64,000 nt of DNA from Tautonia marina (GTDB taxonomy: Bacteria; Planctomycetota; Planctomycetia; Isosphaerales; Isosphaeraceae), in assembly GCF_009177065.1 (NCBI RefSeq), contig NZ_WEZF01000023.1, positions 50,618 through 114,617 of the forward strand, in the 5' to 3' direction. Each line of letters starts with the position of its first letter. Position 1 is the first letter of the stretch. Of the stretch, positions 24,675-34,350 are shown piece after piece. A model generated the notes under the pieces. It did not search any database and was not told the origin of the DNA. It worked only from the letters and a program-made list of their open reading frames with translations. Made by a program: the position numbers and the translations under genes.

Positions 24675-25475
24675 TCAGAGGGATTCGACAAACGCTTCGA
24701 CGGTCTTCCGGAAGGTCAATCCGGCTTCGATGTGCGGGAGGTGGCCGACCTCGGGCAGTTCGACGAGCCGAGCGCCGGGAATCAATTGCGCCAGCTCGGC
24801 CGACTTCTCGGGAGGGTTGACCAGGTCGCGATTCCCGACGATGGCGAGCGTTGGCACCTGGATCTGGCCGAGGCGGTCGCGGGCTTCGTGCTCCAGCGCG
24901 GCCTGGGCCTGTCGGGCGTAGGCTTCGGCATCCTGGGGGAACTCATTTCGCTCGGCGAACCGGATGAGGCCATCGACCTGGGCCGGGTGTTCGAGGAAGG
25001 CAGGACCGACGAGCCAGGGCATGACCAGTCGGGTGAACTCGGCCGGCTCGCACTTGCGTCGCAGGTCGATCCAGGACTGGAGCAAGGCGCGACGCCAGGT
25101 ATCGGTTCCGGCGTGGGACGAGGCGAGGACGAGGGCTCGAACGCGGTCGGGATGGCGCAGGGCCAGTTCCTGGGCAATCAGCCCTCCCATCGACTGCCCG
25201 ACGATGATGGCCGGCCCCAGGCCAAGGGAGGCGAGGACCGCGGCGGTGTCGTCGGCCAGATCGGCGATGGTGTACCCGTTGGGGTCGCGATCGCTGCGGC
25301 CGGCGTCGCGGTGATCGAGGCCGAGGACCCGGAATCGCTTCGCAAAGTGGCGGATGGCCACGGCGAAGGCGCGATGATCGCCTCCCAGGCCCGGCAGGAA
25401 GACCAGGGGCAGGCCGTCGCGCGGGCCTTGATCGTCGTGGTAGAGATTCCTGCCGTTGAGGAACAGCTCAGGCAT
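24675..25475 (-). CDS. Alpha/beta hydrolase
   Basis: The 266-residue protein has the alpha/beta hydrolase fold: an early strand-turn LPLVFLPGLGGDHRAFAVAI with the oxyanion region, the nucleophile elbow AIIVGQSMGGLIAQELALRH (Ser in G-Q-S-M-G), an Asp in VGNRDLVNPPEKSAEL, and the catalytic His near the end in LPEVGHLPHIEAGLTF. Substrate is not predictable; esters, lactones and haloalkanes are all handled by this family. ATG at 25475 is chosen because the product then begins MPELFLNGRNLYHDDQ, as is usual in the group. It is the first gene of the leftward CHAD/DoxX operon-like run. Confidence 0.88.
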   Translation of the reverse strand: MPELFLNGRNLYHDDQGPRDGLPLVFLPGLGGDHRAFAVAIRHFAKRFRVLGLDHRDAGRSDRDPNGYTIADLADDTAAVLASLGLGPAIIVGQSMGGLIAQELALRHPDRVRALVLASSHAGTDTWRRALLQSWIDLRRKCEPAEFTRLVMPWLVGPAFLEHPAQVDGLIRFAERNEFPQDAEAYARQAQAALEHEARDRLGQIQVPTLAIVGNRDLVNPPEKSAELAQLIPGARLVELPEVGHLPHIEAGLTFRKTVEAFVESL

Positions 25476-25649
25476 GGCGGGCTCTGGTCCGATCCGCTTC
25501 GCATCGTGATCTGCGGACCTTCGCTGCGGCAAGGCATTGGGTCCGATTACGGTGACACCAGTGACTCATTCTATCGAGCCACCTGCGGATCGACGAGGTC
25601 CCGAAACCTGGAGCCAGGGTTTCCCTGTCGAATTTTCAGGGCGAGCGAC

Positions 25650-25678
25650 TTGCCGAGGTTGAACGCACCGGTTAAAAT
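25650..25678 (+). promoter_or_regulatory. Candidate promoter of tRNA-Glu
   Basis: TTGCCG (25650-25655) and TAAAAT (25673-25678) are spaced 17 bp, a housekeeping-type sigma-70 arrangement (three to four and five of six consensus bases). A transcript starting near 25685 would carry a ~55-nt leader before the tRNA. No better promoter is seen upstream of the tRNA. Confidence 0.45.
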
Positions 25679-25739
25679 TCTGGAGTCGATCGCGGATGCA
25701 ATCGTGATGATTCCTCGCGTGAGACACCACAATTTTGTT

Positions 25740-25812
25740 GCCCCCATCGTCTAGAGGCCTAGGATACATGGTTCTCAGCCATGGGACCGGGGTTCGAATC
25801 CCCGTGGGGGTG
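25740..25812 (+). tRNA. tRNA-Glu (anticodon CTC)
   Basis: GCCCCCATCGTCTAGAGG starts the gene. The acceptor stem GCCCCCA pairs with TGGGGGT (one G-U at the end). The anticodon arm CATGG-TTCTCAG-CCATG has anticodon CTC, reading GAG (Glu). The T-arm is CCGGGGTTCGAATCCCCG with the invariant TTCGA loop. The discriminator is G and no CCA is encoded, as is common in this phylum. Length is 73 nt. The gene is followed 28 nt later by a strong terminator. Confidence 0.95.
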
Positions 25813-25840
25813 CTTTGCAAGTTTGAGTTGATTTTGATCT

Positions 25841-25868
25841 GGCCACGCAGTTGCGTGGCCTTTTTTTT
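25841..25868 (+). terminator. Rho-independent terminator after tRNA-Glu
   Basis: GGCCACGCA (25841-25849) pairs exactly with TGCGTGGCC (25852-25860) across a two-base loop and is followed by eight T residues (25861-25868), a classic intrinsic terminator 28 nt after the tRNA. Confidence 0.95.
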
Positions 25869-25903
25869 GCAACGAATCCACGTTTCACCCGAGGAGGTGT
25901 GCG

Positions 25904-26314
25904 ATGGTTCGGTGTCTGAATGAGTTTGGGTCCATCATCGCGATCGCCGCGATCATGGGAGTGCTCGGCTGGACCTTGCTCTCGGGCGGCCCCGTGTCTG
26001 AGGTGTACGAGGCGCGACTCACCTTTGGGGTGATGACCGTGATCGTGATGGGAGCGTCCGTCTTGCTCTGGACAACCCTTGCCGCCCTGCTCGGACCGCA
26101 ACGGCTGCTGGTCTGGGCCGCGGTGGGCCTGGTGTCTCCATTGCTCGGATGGTTGTTGCTGTTCCCGCCGGTGTCCTATGTCGTGATGGTCCACTCGCCT
26201 GTGGTCACCTTCGGGGTCGGACTGGCGACGGGTATCCTGGTCTGGGCGGCCTTCCGCTTCAACGTGTCTTCGAAACGCCTGAAGACAGGCGACCTCTGGA
26301 ACGAGATGGTGTGA
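25904..26314 (+). CDS. Multi-pass membrane protein
   Basis: The 136-residue protein has four hydrophobic segments: IIAIAAIMGVLGWTLL, LTFGVMTVIVMGASVLLW, LLVWAAVGLVSPLLGWLL and PVVTFGVGLATGILVWAAF. An ATG at 25904 is preceded by GAGGAGG, an excellent ribosome-binding site eight bases away. Short polar ends and no large loop suggest a small integral membrane protein; no family is recognised. It stands alone between the tRNA terminator and the SGNH hydrolase gene, same direction as both. Confidence 0.7.
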   Translation: MVRCLNEFGSIIAIAAIMGVLGWTLLSGGPVSEVYEARLTFGVMTVIVMGASVLLWTTLAALLGPQRLLVWAAVGLVSPLLGWLLLFPPVSYVVMVHSPVVTFGVGLATGILVWAAFRFNVSSKRLKTGDLWNEMV

Positions 26315-26506
26315 GCAACCGCCGAGTGCGGCTCCCCTTCCCCTCCCTTTCCGATTCGAGCGCATTGCCCTTCACGAGCCGAAGCCTGGCCACTGGTCTG
26401 GTCCTCCCTTAGCATGTCGGGAGGAATTCGGATGGAATGGGCGGCCCGATTGTGGGGCGCTCCGCTCGTTGGGGTGAACAGCGTCGATCACAGGGGAGTG
26501 ACGGGA

Positions 26507-27835
26507 ATGATGAGTCATCTGACCAGGGCTGTCTTGCTGGGAATGTGCCTGATCCCCGCCACTGCCCTCGCCGGGTGGGAACCACCGGAGACGCCGACCT
26601 TCATCGAATATCTTCGGGCCAGCGCTGTCTCGAGAGACGTGATCGACCAGTTCCTGAACGGCCCCAGCTGGGCCCAGTTTGACCCGGAACTCGGCTACAG
26701 GCTGGGCAACTACTTGCCGACCGACGGCATCGACGGCAGTGCGACCCTCTCAACCGCTCGACTCGACGGCGCCCGCACAGCCTTCATGTACCTCGATCGG
26801 CCCTGCCGGATCAACACCTATGGCGACAGCTTCACCCAGTGCCATCAGGTCAGCGACGGCGAGACCTGGCAGGAGTACCTGGCCGCTCACCTCGGCGAGC
26901 CCATCCGCAACTTCGGCATGGGGGGCTACGGGGCCTACCAGGCATACCGAAGGATGGTCCGCGAGGAGGGGACCGACCACGGCGCCGATCACCTGATCTT
27001 CTACATCTGGGGTGACGACCACATCCGCAGCCTGCTCCGCTGCCGGCACGCCATCATCTACCCGAGGTGGGACCACAAGGGCGGGCGAATGTTCCACAAT
27101 AACTTCTGGCCCAACCTGGAGATGGATCTCGACTCGGGGGAACTCGTCGAGCGGGAGAATTTCCTGTCGACCCCCGAGTCGCTCTACCGCATGTGCGACC
27201 CGGAGTGGATGGTCGAGCACCTGAAGGATGACCTCGCCCTGCAACTCTTCGCATTCAAGCTGGGATTCATCCGGGACCTGGACCGAGACAGGACCGATCG
27301 CCTGGCCGCTATCCTGGATTACCCGATGGACTGGAACGATCAGGAGAACCTTCGAGCACAGGCCGGCGCGCTCCTGGATCGATACGCCTTCCAGGCCACG
27401 AAGCTCGTTTTGGAGAAAGCCCGAGCATTTGCCGAGGAACATGGGAAAAAGCTCATGGTCGTCCTCTTCGATCCGTACCAGACGTTGGACCAGTTGAGGC
27501 GCGGCGAGGATCGGTACGATCAGGAGATCGTCGATATGTTGAAGGCCGAGGGATTCACCTTCTTCGACATGAACGAGGTCCATCTCCAGGACTTTCGCCG
27601 CTCGGGGATGGACTACGGCGATTACATGAAGCAGTACTTCATCGGGCATTACAACCCGAGGGGGAACCACTTCTTCGCCTACTCGATCAAGGACCCGGTG
27701 GTCGAGTGGCTCGACCCCAAGCCGATCACGTACCGGAAGCCCGCCCCCGACTCGATCGACTTCCAGGGCTACCTCCCGATCCGCCCCGACGGGGACGCCA
27801 CGGGCACTTCGCCGACACCACCGCAACGCCCGTGA
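26507..27835 (+). CDS. SGNH/GDSL-type hydrolase family protein, exported
   Basis: The 442-residue product begins with a signal peptide (MMSHLTRAVLLGMCLIPATA, cut near ALAGW). SGNH hydrolase blocks are visible: block I has INTYGDSFTQCHQVSDGETW (Ser in GDSF), block III-like NFGMGGYGAYQAYRR (Gly/Asn positions), and block V has IGHYNPRGNHFFAYSIKD, giving the D/N-x-x-H region. Such enzymes are esterases or deacetylases acting on sugars or lipids in the envelope. The two adjacent ATGs at 26507 and 26510 follow CAGGGGAGTGACGGGA. Substrate cannot be predicted. The neighbour to the right is the amino-sugar pair nagB/PIG-L, convergent. Confidence 0.75.
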   Translation: MMSHLTRAVLLGMCLIPATALAGWEPPETPTFIEYLRASAVSRDVIDQFLNGPSWAQFDPELGYRLGNYLPTDGIDGSATLSTARLDGARTAFMYLDRPCRINTYGDSFTQCHQVSDGETWQEYLAAHLGEPIRNFGMGGYGAYQAYRRMVREEGTDHGADHLIFYIWGDDHIRSLLRCRHAIIYPRWDHKGGRMFHNNFWPNLEMDLDSGELVERENFLSTPESLYRMCDPEWMVEHLKDDLALQLFAFKLGFIRDLDRDRTDRLAAILDYPMDWNDQENLRAQAGALLDRYAFQATKLVLEKARAFAEEHGKKLMVVLFDPYQTLDQLRRGEDRYDQEIVDMLKAEGFTFFDMNEVHLQDFRRSGMDYGDYMKQYFIGHYNPRGNHFFAYSIKDPVVEWLDPKPITYRKPAPDSIDFQGYLPIRPDGDATGTSPTPPQRP

Positions 27836-27931
27836 CGTCTCAAGCGGGCGAAGGACGGCTAAATCGTGGCAGGAGGCTTCGGCAACCCACGATCGATCCC
27901 TCCTCGGGCTGCTTGGGATGGCCCGAGGAGC

Positions 27932-28750
27932 TTATCCACCCACACCGGGAAGCTGCGAGGCAGCCTCGGGATCGAGCACCCAGGTGACGCGATCGCCGGC
28001 GGATCGGAGAAGGGAGCCGGGCACCTGCGCGGTCATCGGTCCGGTGAGGGACTGGGCGACGGCCTCGGCCTTCTTGGCGCCGAAGGCAAGGACGAGGATG
28101 CGGCGGGCGGAGAGGATCGAGGCGGTTCCCATCGTCAGGGCGCGGCGAGGGACGAGCGCTTCGCCGCCGAAGTCGCCGGCGGCGTCGGCAACGGTCGTCG
28201 GGTGGAGCGAGACGGGGCGAGTGGGGAGCTTCAGAGCCGTTTCGGTGTCGAGGTCGGCCGGCTCGTTGAAGCCGATGTGGCCGTTGCGACCGAGGCCGAG
28301 CAGTTGCAGGTCGAGCCCCCCTTCGGCCTCGATCCAGCGATCGTACGAGGCGCCATAGGCTTCAAGGGCCGACTCGGGCACGGTGCCGTCGGGCACATGA
28401 GCGCGGTTCGGCGCCAGATCGACCTGGGAAAAGAGGTGCCGGTGCATGTAAGTCCGGTAGCTCTGCGGGTCGAGCGGCGACATGGGGTAGTATTCGTCGA
28501 GGTTGAAGGTCGAGACCTCGCCGAAGGAGAGGCGACCGGCTCGATGCTCCTCGACCAAACCCTTGTAGACCGGCACAGGGGTTCCCCCGGTCGCCAGGCC
28601 GAGCACGGCCTTGCCTCGCTGAGCGACGGTTGATCGAACCAACTCGGCGATCTGATCGGCCGCAGCCAGGCAGGCGGCGGCCGAGTCGTCGAAGATCAGG
28701 ACAGAGGTTCCGTCGAGGTCGAGCGATCGAGTGGGGGACGGGGCGGGCAT
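27932..28750 (-). CDS. nagB: Glucosamine-6-phosphate deaminase
   Basis: The 272-residue enzyme converts glucosamine-6-phosphate to fructose-6-phosphate and ammonia. Hallmarks are the phosphate-binding loop LATGGTPVPVYKGLVEE, the segment VSTFNLDEYYPMSPLDPQSY with the ring-opening Asp, and LLGLGRNGHIGFNEPADLDT with the His/Glu catalytic pair. Length is as expected for NagB. The start at 28750 gives a short acidic leader before the core. It lies 98 nt downstream of the PIG-L-type deacetylase gene in the same direction. In Bacteroidetes a NagB with a fused C-terminal PIG-L-like domain is known, so the two separate genes here probably act together in amino-sugar use. Confidence 0.93.
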   Translation of the reverse strand: MPAPSPTRSLDLDGTSVLIFDDSAAACLAAADQIAELVRSTVAQRGKAVLGLATGGTPVPVYKGLVEEHRAGRLSFGEVSTFNLDEYYPMSPLDPQSYRTYMHRHLFSQVDLAPNRAHVPDGTVPESALEAYGASYDRWIEAEGGLDLQLLGLGRNGHIGFNEPADLDTETALKLPTRPVSLHPTTVADAAGDFGGEALVPRRALTMGTASILSARRILVLAFGAKKAEAVAQSLTGPMTAQVPGSLLRSAGDRVTWVLDPEAASQLPGVGG

Positions 28751-28848
28751 TGTGGACCTTTTCCACTTCCAAAGGGTCAACGGACGGTTTGAGGCAAGCA
28801 AACGGTTCGGTTCGAACGGGGGAGGCTTGTGGGCAAAAGGTCGCACCC

Positions 28849-29799
28849 TCAGGCCGTCGCAGGAACGAGATCCTGCAGCGTGGACGGGTCGAGGTGGCCG
28901 CCGAGAATGCCCAGGGCGATCTGGATCGGGTCGCTGGCGAGCAGGTCGGCGCGGGTGGGATCGAAGCGTTCGATGCGGAACAGCTCGACGCCGACAGCGT
29001 TGACGTCGGACCGGGAGGGTCGGCCGCCAGAGAGGCTGTGCCCCTCGGACCATTCACGGGTCAGGGCGGCATAGGCCCGGCCGAGATGGTTACAGAATTC
29101 GGTGTAATCGGTCAGCTTGACCTGCGAAGCGTGGCAGTTGATCGCCCATTCCTTGGTGCGTTCGGCCTGCTCGTCGTAGGTGAAGAAGGCGTTCGGCTGG
29201 GGCAAGGGGCCCCAGGGGGTCCAACCGCTCATGACCATCGTGTCGCTCAGGCCGGCGCCGATCAGGCCAATGGCGGCGAAGCATCGGGTCATCCGGTGGG
29301 CCATGTGGGCGTCGGTCGCCGGGGGGATAATCAGGGCGCCGGGCTTGCGCTGATCGAACCAGCCGACGATCTTGTCGAGATCGGCGGCGGTGGGGCGATA
29401 GCCGGGGCTTCGGTAGGCGTCGAGGTCCCAGCAGACCGGCTCGGCGCCGAGGACGTCGCATTCGAGGCGGAATTCTTTCTCGCGGACAGTGACTTTCTTC
29501 TGGTTGTTCAACCAGGGGGCGTCGACATTCCGCTCTCCGGCGAAGACGAGGACCTCGATCACCGGCAAGCCGCGTTCCACGGCGAATTCGTGGAGCATGC
29601 AGGCGGCGGTAATGGCCCCATCGTCGGGGTGAGGGCACATCATGACCAGGGGACGGTCGGCCTTGACCACCCCCCGCAGCGCATCGCGGACGTCGACGAT
29701 CTGGCCGTGGGCCCCGCTGGAAAGGACGATGCGGAGCAGGTCCTCGTAAACGGGCTTCCAGCGAGAACTTTCGGTCGATAAGTGAGAGAAGGGTTGCAT
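28849..29799 (-). CDS. PIG-L family (LmbE-like) deacetylase
   Basis: The 316-residue protein has the zinc-binding motif PLVMMCPHPDDGAITAACML (H-P-D-D) and the later His in DAHMAHRMTRCFAA, the metal triad of PIG-L/LmbE N-acetyl-glucosamine deacetylases. The rest follows the fold, including VLVFAGERNVDAPWLNNQKK. It would remove acetyl groups from GlcNAc-containing substrates. The ATG at 29799 is favoured because the motif then sits about 55 residues in. It precedes nagB by 98 nt in the same direction; deacetylation followed by NagB deamination is a plausible path, inferred from position. Confidence 0.88.
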   Translation of the reverse strand: MQPFSHLSTESSRWKPVYEDLLRIVLSSGAHGQIVDVRDALRGVVKADRPLVMMCPHPDDGAITAACMLHEFAVERGLPVIEVLVFAGERNVDAPWLNNQKKVTVREKEFRLECDVLGAEPVCWDLDAYRSPGYRPTAADLDKIVGWFDQRKPGALIIPPATDAHMAHRMTRCFAAIGLIGAGLSDTMVMSGWTPWGPLPQPNAFFTYDEQAERTKEWAINCHASQVKLTDYTEFCNHLGRAYAALTREWSEGHSLSGGRPSRSDVNAVGVELFRIERFDPTRADLLASDPIQIALGILGGHLDPSTLQDLVPATA

Positions 29800-30110
29800 G
29801 GGCTCGCCAAAGCTCCGGCGCGACGTGGGGTCGCTCCTTCGGATGGCCTCGTCCGGTGCGACGACCGACACCAGAGCGGGGGGAACGGAAGCCAACCGAT
29901 TTATCAACTGTTCACATGAGAGGAAACGAGCGAGCGAGACCTCGCCGGCCCCTCCATTGTGCGACCCGCACCGCTCGGAGTCAACGCGCGATTCGGCCAT
30001 TCGTGAGGCGGGCCGATGAACGTCTGGTGACCGACGCTGCATTGCCCTGATAAACTGAAGCGCTCCGGCCAGGACGACCCATGCCGGCCAGGATTCCGGG
30101 AGGCTGACTG
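29800..30110. other. Divergent intergenic region
   Basis: The 311 nt between the PIG-L gene (leftward) and the Uma2 gene (rightward) contain no supported gene. Promoters for both genes are expected here, but no convincing pair of -35 and -10 boxes could be picked out by eye. Confidence 0.4.
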
Positions 30111-30671
30111 ATGGCAATGTCCGCATCGACCGACGCCGAGCTCCGATCAGGTGATCCCGACGGATTCTTCGAGGTCATCGACGATCAACTGGTGGAGCAA
30201 CCGCCGATGGGGACGGAATCCGTCTGGGTCGTCAGCCGCATCAGCTACCGCCTTGCCACGTTCGTCGATGAGCAGGCGAACGGTACTGTGGTCTCGGAAA
30301 TGCTCTTTACGCTGCGACGAGCCCCCCTGCTCCGTCGTCGGCCCGATGTCGCGTTCGTCTCGTCCGACCGTTGGCCGCTCGACCGATCGATTCCTCGGGA
30401 GAACGGCTGGGAGGTCGTTCCCGACCTCGCCGTCGAGGTCGTCAGCCCGTCCGACCCGTTCGAGGATGTGCTCGATCGGGTCCACGACTTTCTCAAGGCC
30501 GGATCGGCCCTCGTCTGGCTTGTGCTGCCGAAGCTTCGGCAGGTCTACGTGTACGACGGGGCCGCGTCGATCCGAGTCCTGAACGACGGAGACGAGCTGG
30601 ACGGCGGCACCGTCCTGCCCGGCTTCCGATGCCCGATCCGATCGTGCTTTCCTCCGAGCGTCTCGGAGTGA
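30111..30671 (+). CDS. Uma2 family (DUF820) restriction-like endonuclease fold protein
   Basis: The 186-residue protein shows the Uma2/DUF820 pattern: an early FFEVIDDQLVEQPPMG strand, then RRRPDVAFVSSDRW with the first catalytic Asp, and VVPDLAVEVVSPSDPFEDVL with the acidic E-V motif of the PD-(D/E)XK nuclease fold, followed by a helix with a Lys (FLKAGSALVWLVLPKLRQVY). These proteins are abundant in cyanobacteria and planctomycetes with no established role. ATG at 30111 is preceded by GGGAGG. It has no partner gene and is convergent with the DUF374 gene. Confidence 0.88.
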   Translation: MAMSASTDAELRSGDPDGFFEVIDDQLVEQPPMGTESVWVVSRISYRLATFVDEQANGTVVSEMLFTLRRAPLLRRRPDVAFVSSDRWPLDRSIPRENGWEVVPDLAVEVVSPSDPFEDVLDRVHDFLKAGSALVWLVLPKLRQVYVYDGAASIRVLNDGDELDGGTVLPGFRCPIRSCFPPSVSE

Positions 30672-30690
30672 CGGACGCACCAACGCAGGC

Positions 30691-31356
30691 TCAGAGGTGT
30701 TCGACCCAGGCCTCGGCCTCGTCGGTCGCGCGATTCATGCGGGCCTCGACCTCAAGGCGGTAGTGTTCGATCCCCTCACGGTCGATGTCGCTCGGAACCG
30801 TCACGGGAGCCGGAGCGACACAGCAGGCCGCCCGGAAGGGCCGAGGGACGGCGAAACGGTCCCAACTGTTGGCCCGCCAGGGGCGATGGAAGGCCATGCC
30901 CGCGCCGACGATCGGCCAGCCGGTCTTGGCGGACAGATAGATCAACCCTTGATGGACGTGCCGCCGGGGGCCTCGGGGACCGTCGGGAGTCACGCAGAGG
31001 TGGCCGCGGTCGATTCGAGCGATCATCTCCTTCAAGGCCCGGGCGCCTCCCCGGGTCGTCGAGCCCCGGACGACACCGAAGCCGAGATTTCGGACGACCC
31101 GGGTGATGTACTCGCCGTCTCGGTGGTCGCTGATGAGGATTTGCATCTCCGGCCAGGCCCAGAAGTAGGCCGGAAAGAGCATCACCTCATGGAAGAAAGC
31201 GTAAATGTAGCGGTGGCCCAGCCTTCGAGCGACCTCGGGGTTGACGTTCGGGTCGTCGTAGCGGAAGTGGAAATGGTTTGACCCGACGAGCCGACGAATG
31301 CCCCACGCACCGACCGTTCCGACGGTCGAGAACAGCAAAGGGTGCTGAATCTTCAT
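30691..31356 (-). CDS. DUF374 family lysophospholipid acyltransferase-like protein
   Basis: The 221-residue protein fits DUF374: an N-terminal hydrophobic anchor (LLFSTVGTVGAWGIRRLVGS), an HEV box (YIYAFFHEVMLFPAYFWA), then GDGEYITRV-type ISDHRDGEYITRVVRNLGFG, and the second acyltransferase block CVTPDGPRGPRRHVHQGLI. HEV replaces the HX4D motif of classical acyltransferases, a known feature of the family, which is thought to acylate lipid A-like or lysophospholipid substrates. ATG at 31356 is chosen because GGAGG lies nine bases upstream; an ATG five codons earlier lacks a good site. It follows trmB in the same direction. Confidence 0.85.
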   Translation of the reverse strand: MKIQHPLLFSTVGTVGAWGIRRLVGSNHFHFRYDDPNVNPEVARRLGHRYIYAFFHEVMLFPAYFWAWPEMQILISDHRDGEYITRVVRNLGFGVVRGSTTRGGARALKEMIARIDRGHLCVTPDGPRGPRRHVHQGLIYLSAKTGWPIVGAGMAFHRPWRANSWDRFAVPRPFRAACCVAPAPVTVPSDIDREGIEHYRLEVEARMNRATDEAEAWVEHL

Positions 31357-31442
31357 CGCTTCGGCCTCCATGCCGGATCGTCGATCCACCAACTGCCACC
31401 CATCGATCGGGAGCCTACCCGACCGGGCCGTTCCCGACCAGA

Positions 31443-32081
31443 TCAAGCCTCGGCGGTCGCAAGCACCCGATAGCGTTCGCCGAAGAAGGGTCGGCCCTCG
31501 ACCCGGAACTTGTTGGCGAAGTTCGTTTGAATCTGCCAGGCGTCGCCGGCCTCGACCCGAGACTCGTCGATCGGCGAGAACCCCGGGTGCGCGGTGATCA
31601 ACGCCACGCTCTCGCGGAAATACTCCTCCACGTCGGTCATCAGGCGAAGCTCTCCGCCCACCTTCACCACCTTCGACGCCCGATCGACGAATCGCTCGTT
31701 GACCACCCGGCGCTTGCGGTGCCGTTTCTTCCACCAGGGATCGGGAAAGTAGACGTGCAAGACCTCGATCGACCGATCAGGGACGAACTCATCCAGGAAC
31801 TTCTGCGCATCGCCCGCCACGACCCGGACATTCGTCAGGCCCGCTTTCACCACGCGCTGGGCGGCCAGGGCGGCGTACTTCTTCGCCAGTTCGACCCCGA
31901 CGAAGTTCGTCCCCGGCTGCTCCGCGCCGGCAAAGGCCAGATAGACCCCCTTGCCCGGCCCAACCTCCACCTCGACCGGGCCTTCGTTGCCGAAGAACAC
32001 GGTCCAGTTCAAGGGGGCTTGCAATTGATCGAGCAGGAAGAACGTTCCCGTCGTGTCGACGGGAGATCGGCGTCGGGGCAT
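31443..32081 (-). CDS. trmB: tRNA (guanine-N7)-methyltransferase TrmB
   Basis: The 212-residue enzyme methylates N7 of guanine 46 in tRNA using SAM. Its SAM site is VEVEVGPGKGVYLAFAGAEQ, followed by FVGVELAKKYAALAAQRVVK and the TrmB signature LHVYFPDPWWKKRHRKRRVV (canonical PDPWPKKRHHKRR). Length is typical. The ATG at 32081 is chosen because the protein then starts MPRRRSPVDTTGTFFLLDQL, as homologues do. It is located between the cyclase gene upstream and the DUF374 gene downstream, all leftward. Confidence 0.95.
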   Translation of the reverse strand: MPRRRSPVDTTGTFFLLDQLQAPLNWTVFFGNEGPVEVEVGPGKGVYLAFAGAEQPGTNFVGVELAKKYAALAAQRVVKAGLTNVRVVAGDAQKFLDEFVPDRSIEVLHVYFPDPWWKKRHRKRRVVNERFVDRASKVVKVGGELRLMTDVEEYFRESVALITAHPGFSPIDESRVEAGDAWQIQTNFANKFRVEGRPFFGERYRVLATAEA

Positions 32082-32163
32082 GGCGAATCGGGCCGTCGGG
32101 CTCGGTGGGATCGTGGGGAAGGAAGGAGACGATCGTAGCCGAAACCACGAGGCCGCTTCAACT

Positions 32164-33450
<1,287 letters not shown>

Positions 33451-33693
33451 TGCGCGGCGCACTCCTGCGGCCCGGCTCAGCTCCGCATCGAGGAGCGGAA
33501 CGGAACGGATCGGGCGTTCGGGTGGTCAATGGGGGGATGGGCCTCGTCCCGAGCGGGTCGGGCACCAGGCGGGATCGGTCGCGCCGGGCCGAACACGGGG
33601 GTGTGAGGGTTCCGAGCGTTGACCCGACGTTGACCATTGTCCCCCCCGATCCCCCTCGGAGCAAGTCCCCGCCCCTGGAACACCTTCGACCGA

Positions 33694-34173
33694 TCACTCC
33701 CGAGGACGGGACGTTGCCTCGGGAGTGTCCGCGTCCAGGACCTTCCGCCGAAAGGTCATCAAGGTCTGGCCGTCGCCTGGTTCCGCGGCGAAGCTCAACG
33801 GCCGGGGCTTGCCGGGATCGGCCGTGCAGAGGACCAGCCGATCGTCGTCAAAGCGGTAGATCCCAAGCACCCGATCCCCCCGGTTCCGACCACCTTCGGG
33901 AATCAGGTCGATGGTCTTCGGGTCGGCGGCCGGGTCCAGTTCGAACGTCGTCGCAGCGAATGACTTGCCTGCGCGCTTCCAGACGATCCGGTTCCCGTCG
34001 ACCACCCGGACGATCTCCTTCATGACCTCGGTCGGCCCGTCCTTGCCGTCTCGAATCGATCGCTCAACGGCCCAGGTCCCTTGATGGCGGGCCAGGTCGT
34101 CGGACGGCTTGGCGGCGTCGTCAACGGCCGGAATCACCAGAAGCACGGCAGCGAGGCGAAGCAATCCGATCAT
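33694..34173 (-). CDS. TIGR03067 family planctomycete protein, exported
   Basis: The 159-residue protein begins with a signal peptide (MIGLLRLAAVLLVIPAVDDA) and contains the TIGR03067 core: HQGTWAVERSIRDGKD, VVDGNRIVWKRAGKSFAATT, LDPAADPKTIDLIPEG and YRFDDDRLVLCTADPGKPRP. The family is a planctomycete repeat-like domain of about 110 residues of unknown function, often secreted. ATG at 34173 is chosen since it gives a clean signal peptide; upstream in-frame sequence lacks one. It is isolated, leftward, divergent from the DUF4058 gene. Confidence 0.85.
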   Translation of the reverse strand: MIGLLRLAAVLLVIPAVDDAAKPSDDLARHQGTWAVERSIRDGKDGPTEVMKEIVRVVDGNRIVWKRAGKSFAATTFELDPAADPKTIDLIPEGGRNRGDRVLGIYRFDDDRLVLCTADPGKPRPLSFAAEPGDGQTLMTFRRKVLDADTPEATSRPRE

Positions 34174-34350
34174 GGCTCCAGGGCTCCAGACTCTTGGAAC
34201 GGGTCCATCCATCGCTTCCGAGCAATCCGCGGGCGGGATCGACCGACTCGGCCGATCCCACGCTCCCGCGACCAGGACCATTAGCATCGGTATGATACAC
34301 CAACAGAGGGCGTTCCCCCGATCACGGTTTCCTCGACGGAGGCTTCCTCG

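Noticed and set aside
25566..25820. Leftward frame across tRNA-Glu
   Set aside because: Its protein ends in residues produced by translating the reverse strand of the tRNA (IRTPVPW), a well-known spurious pattern.
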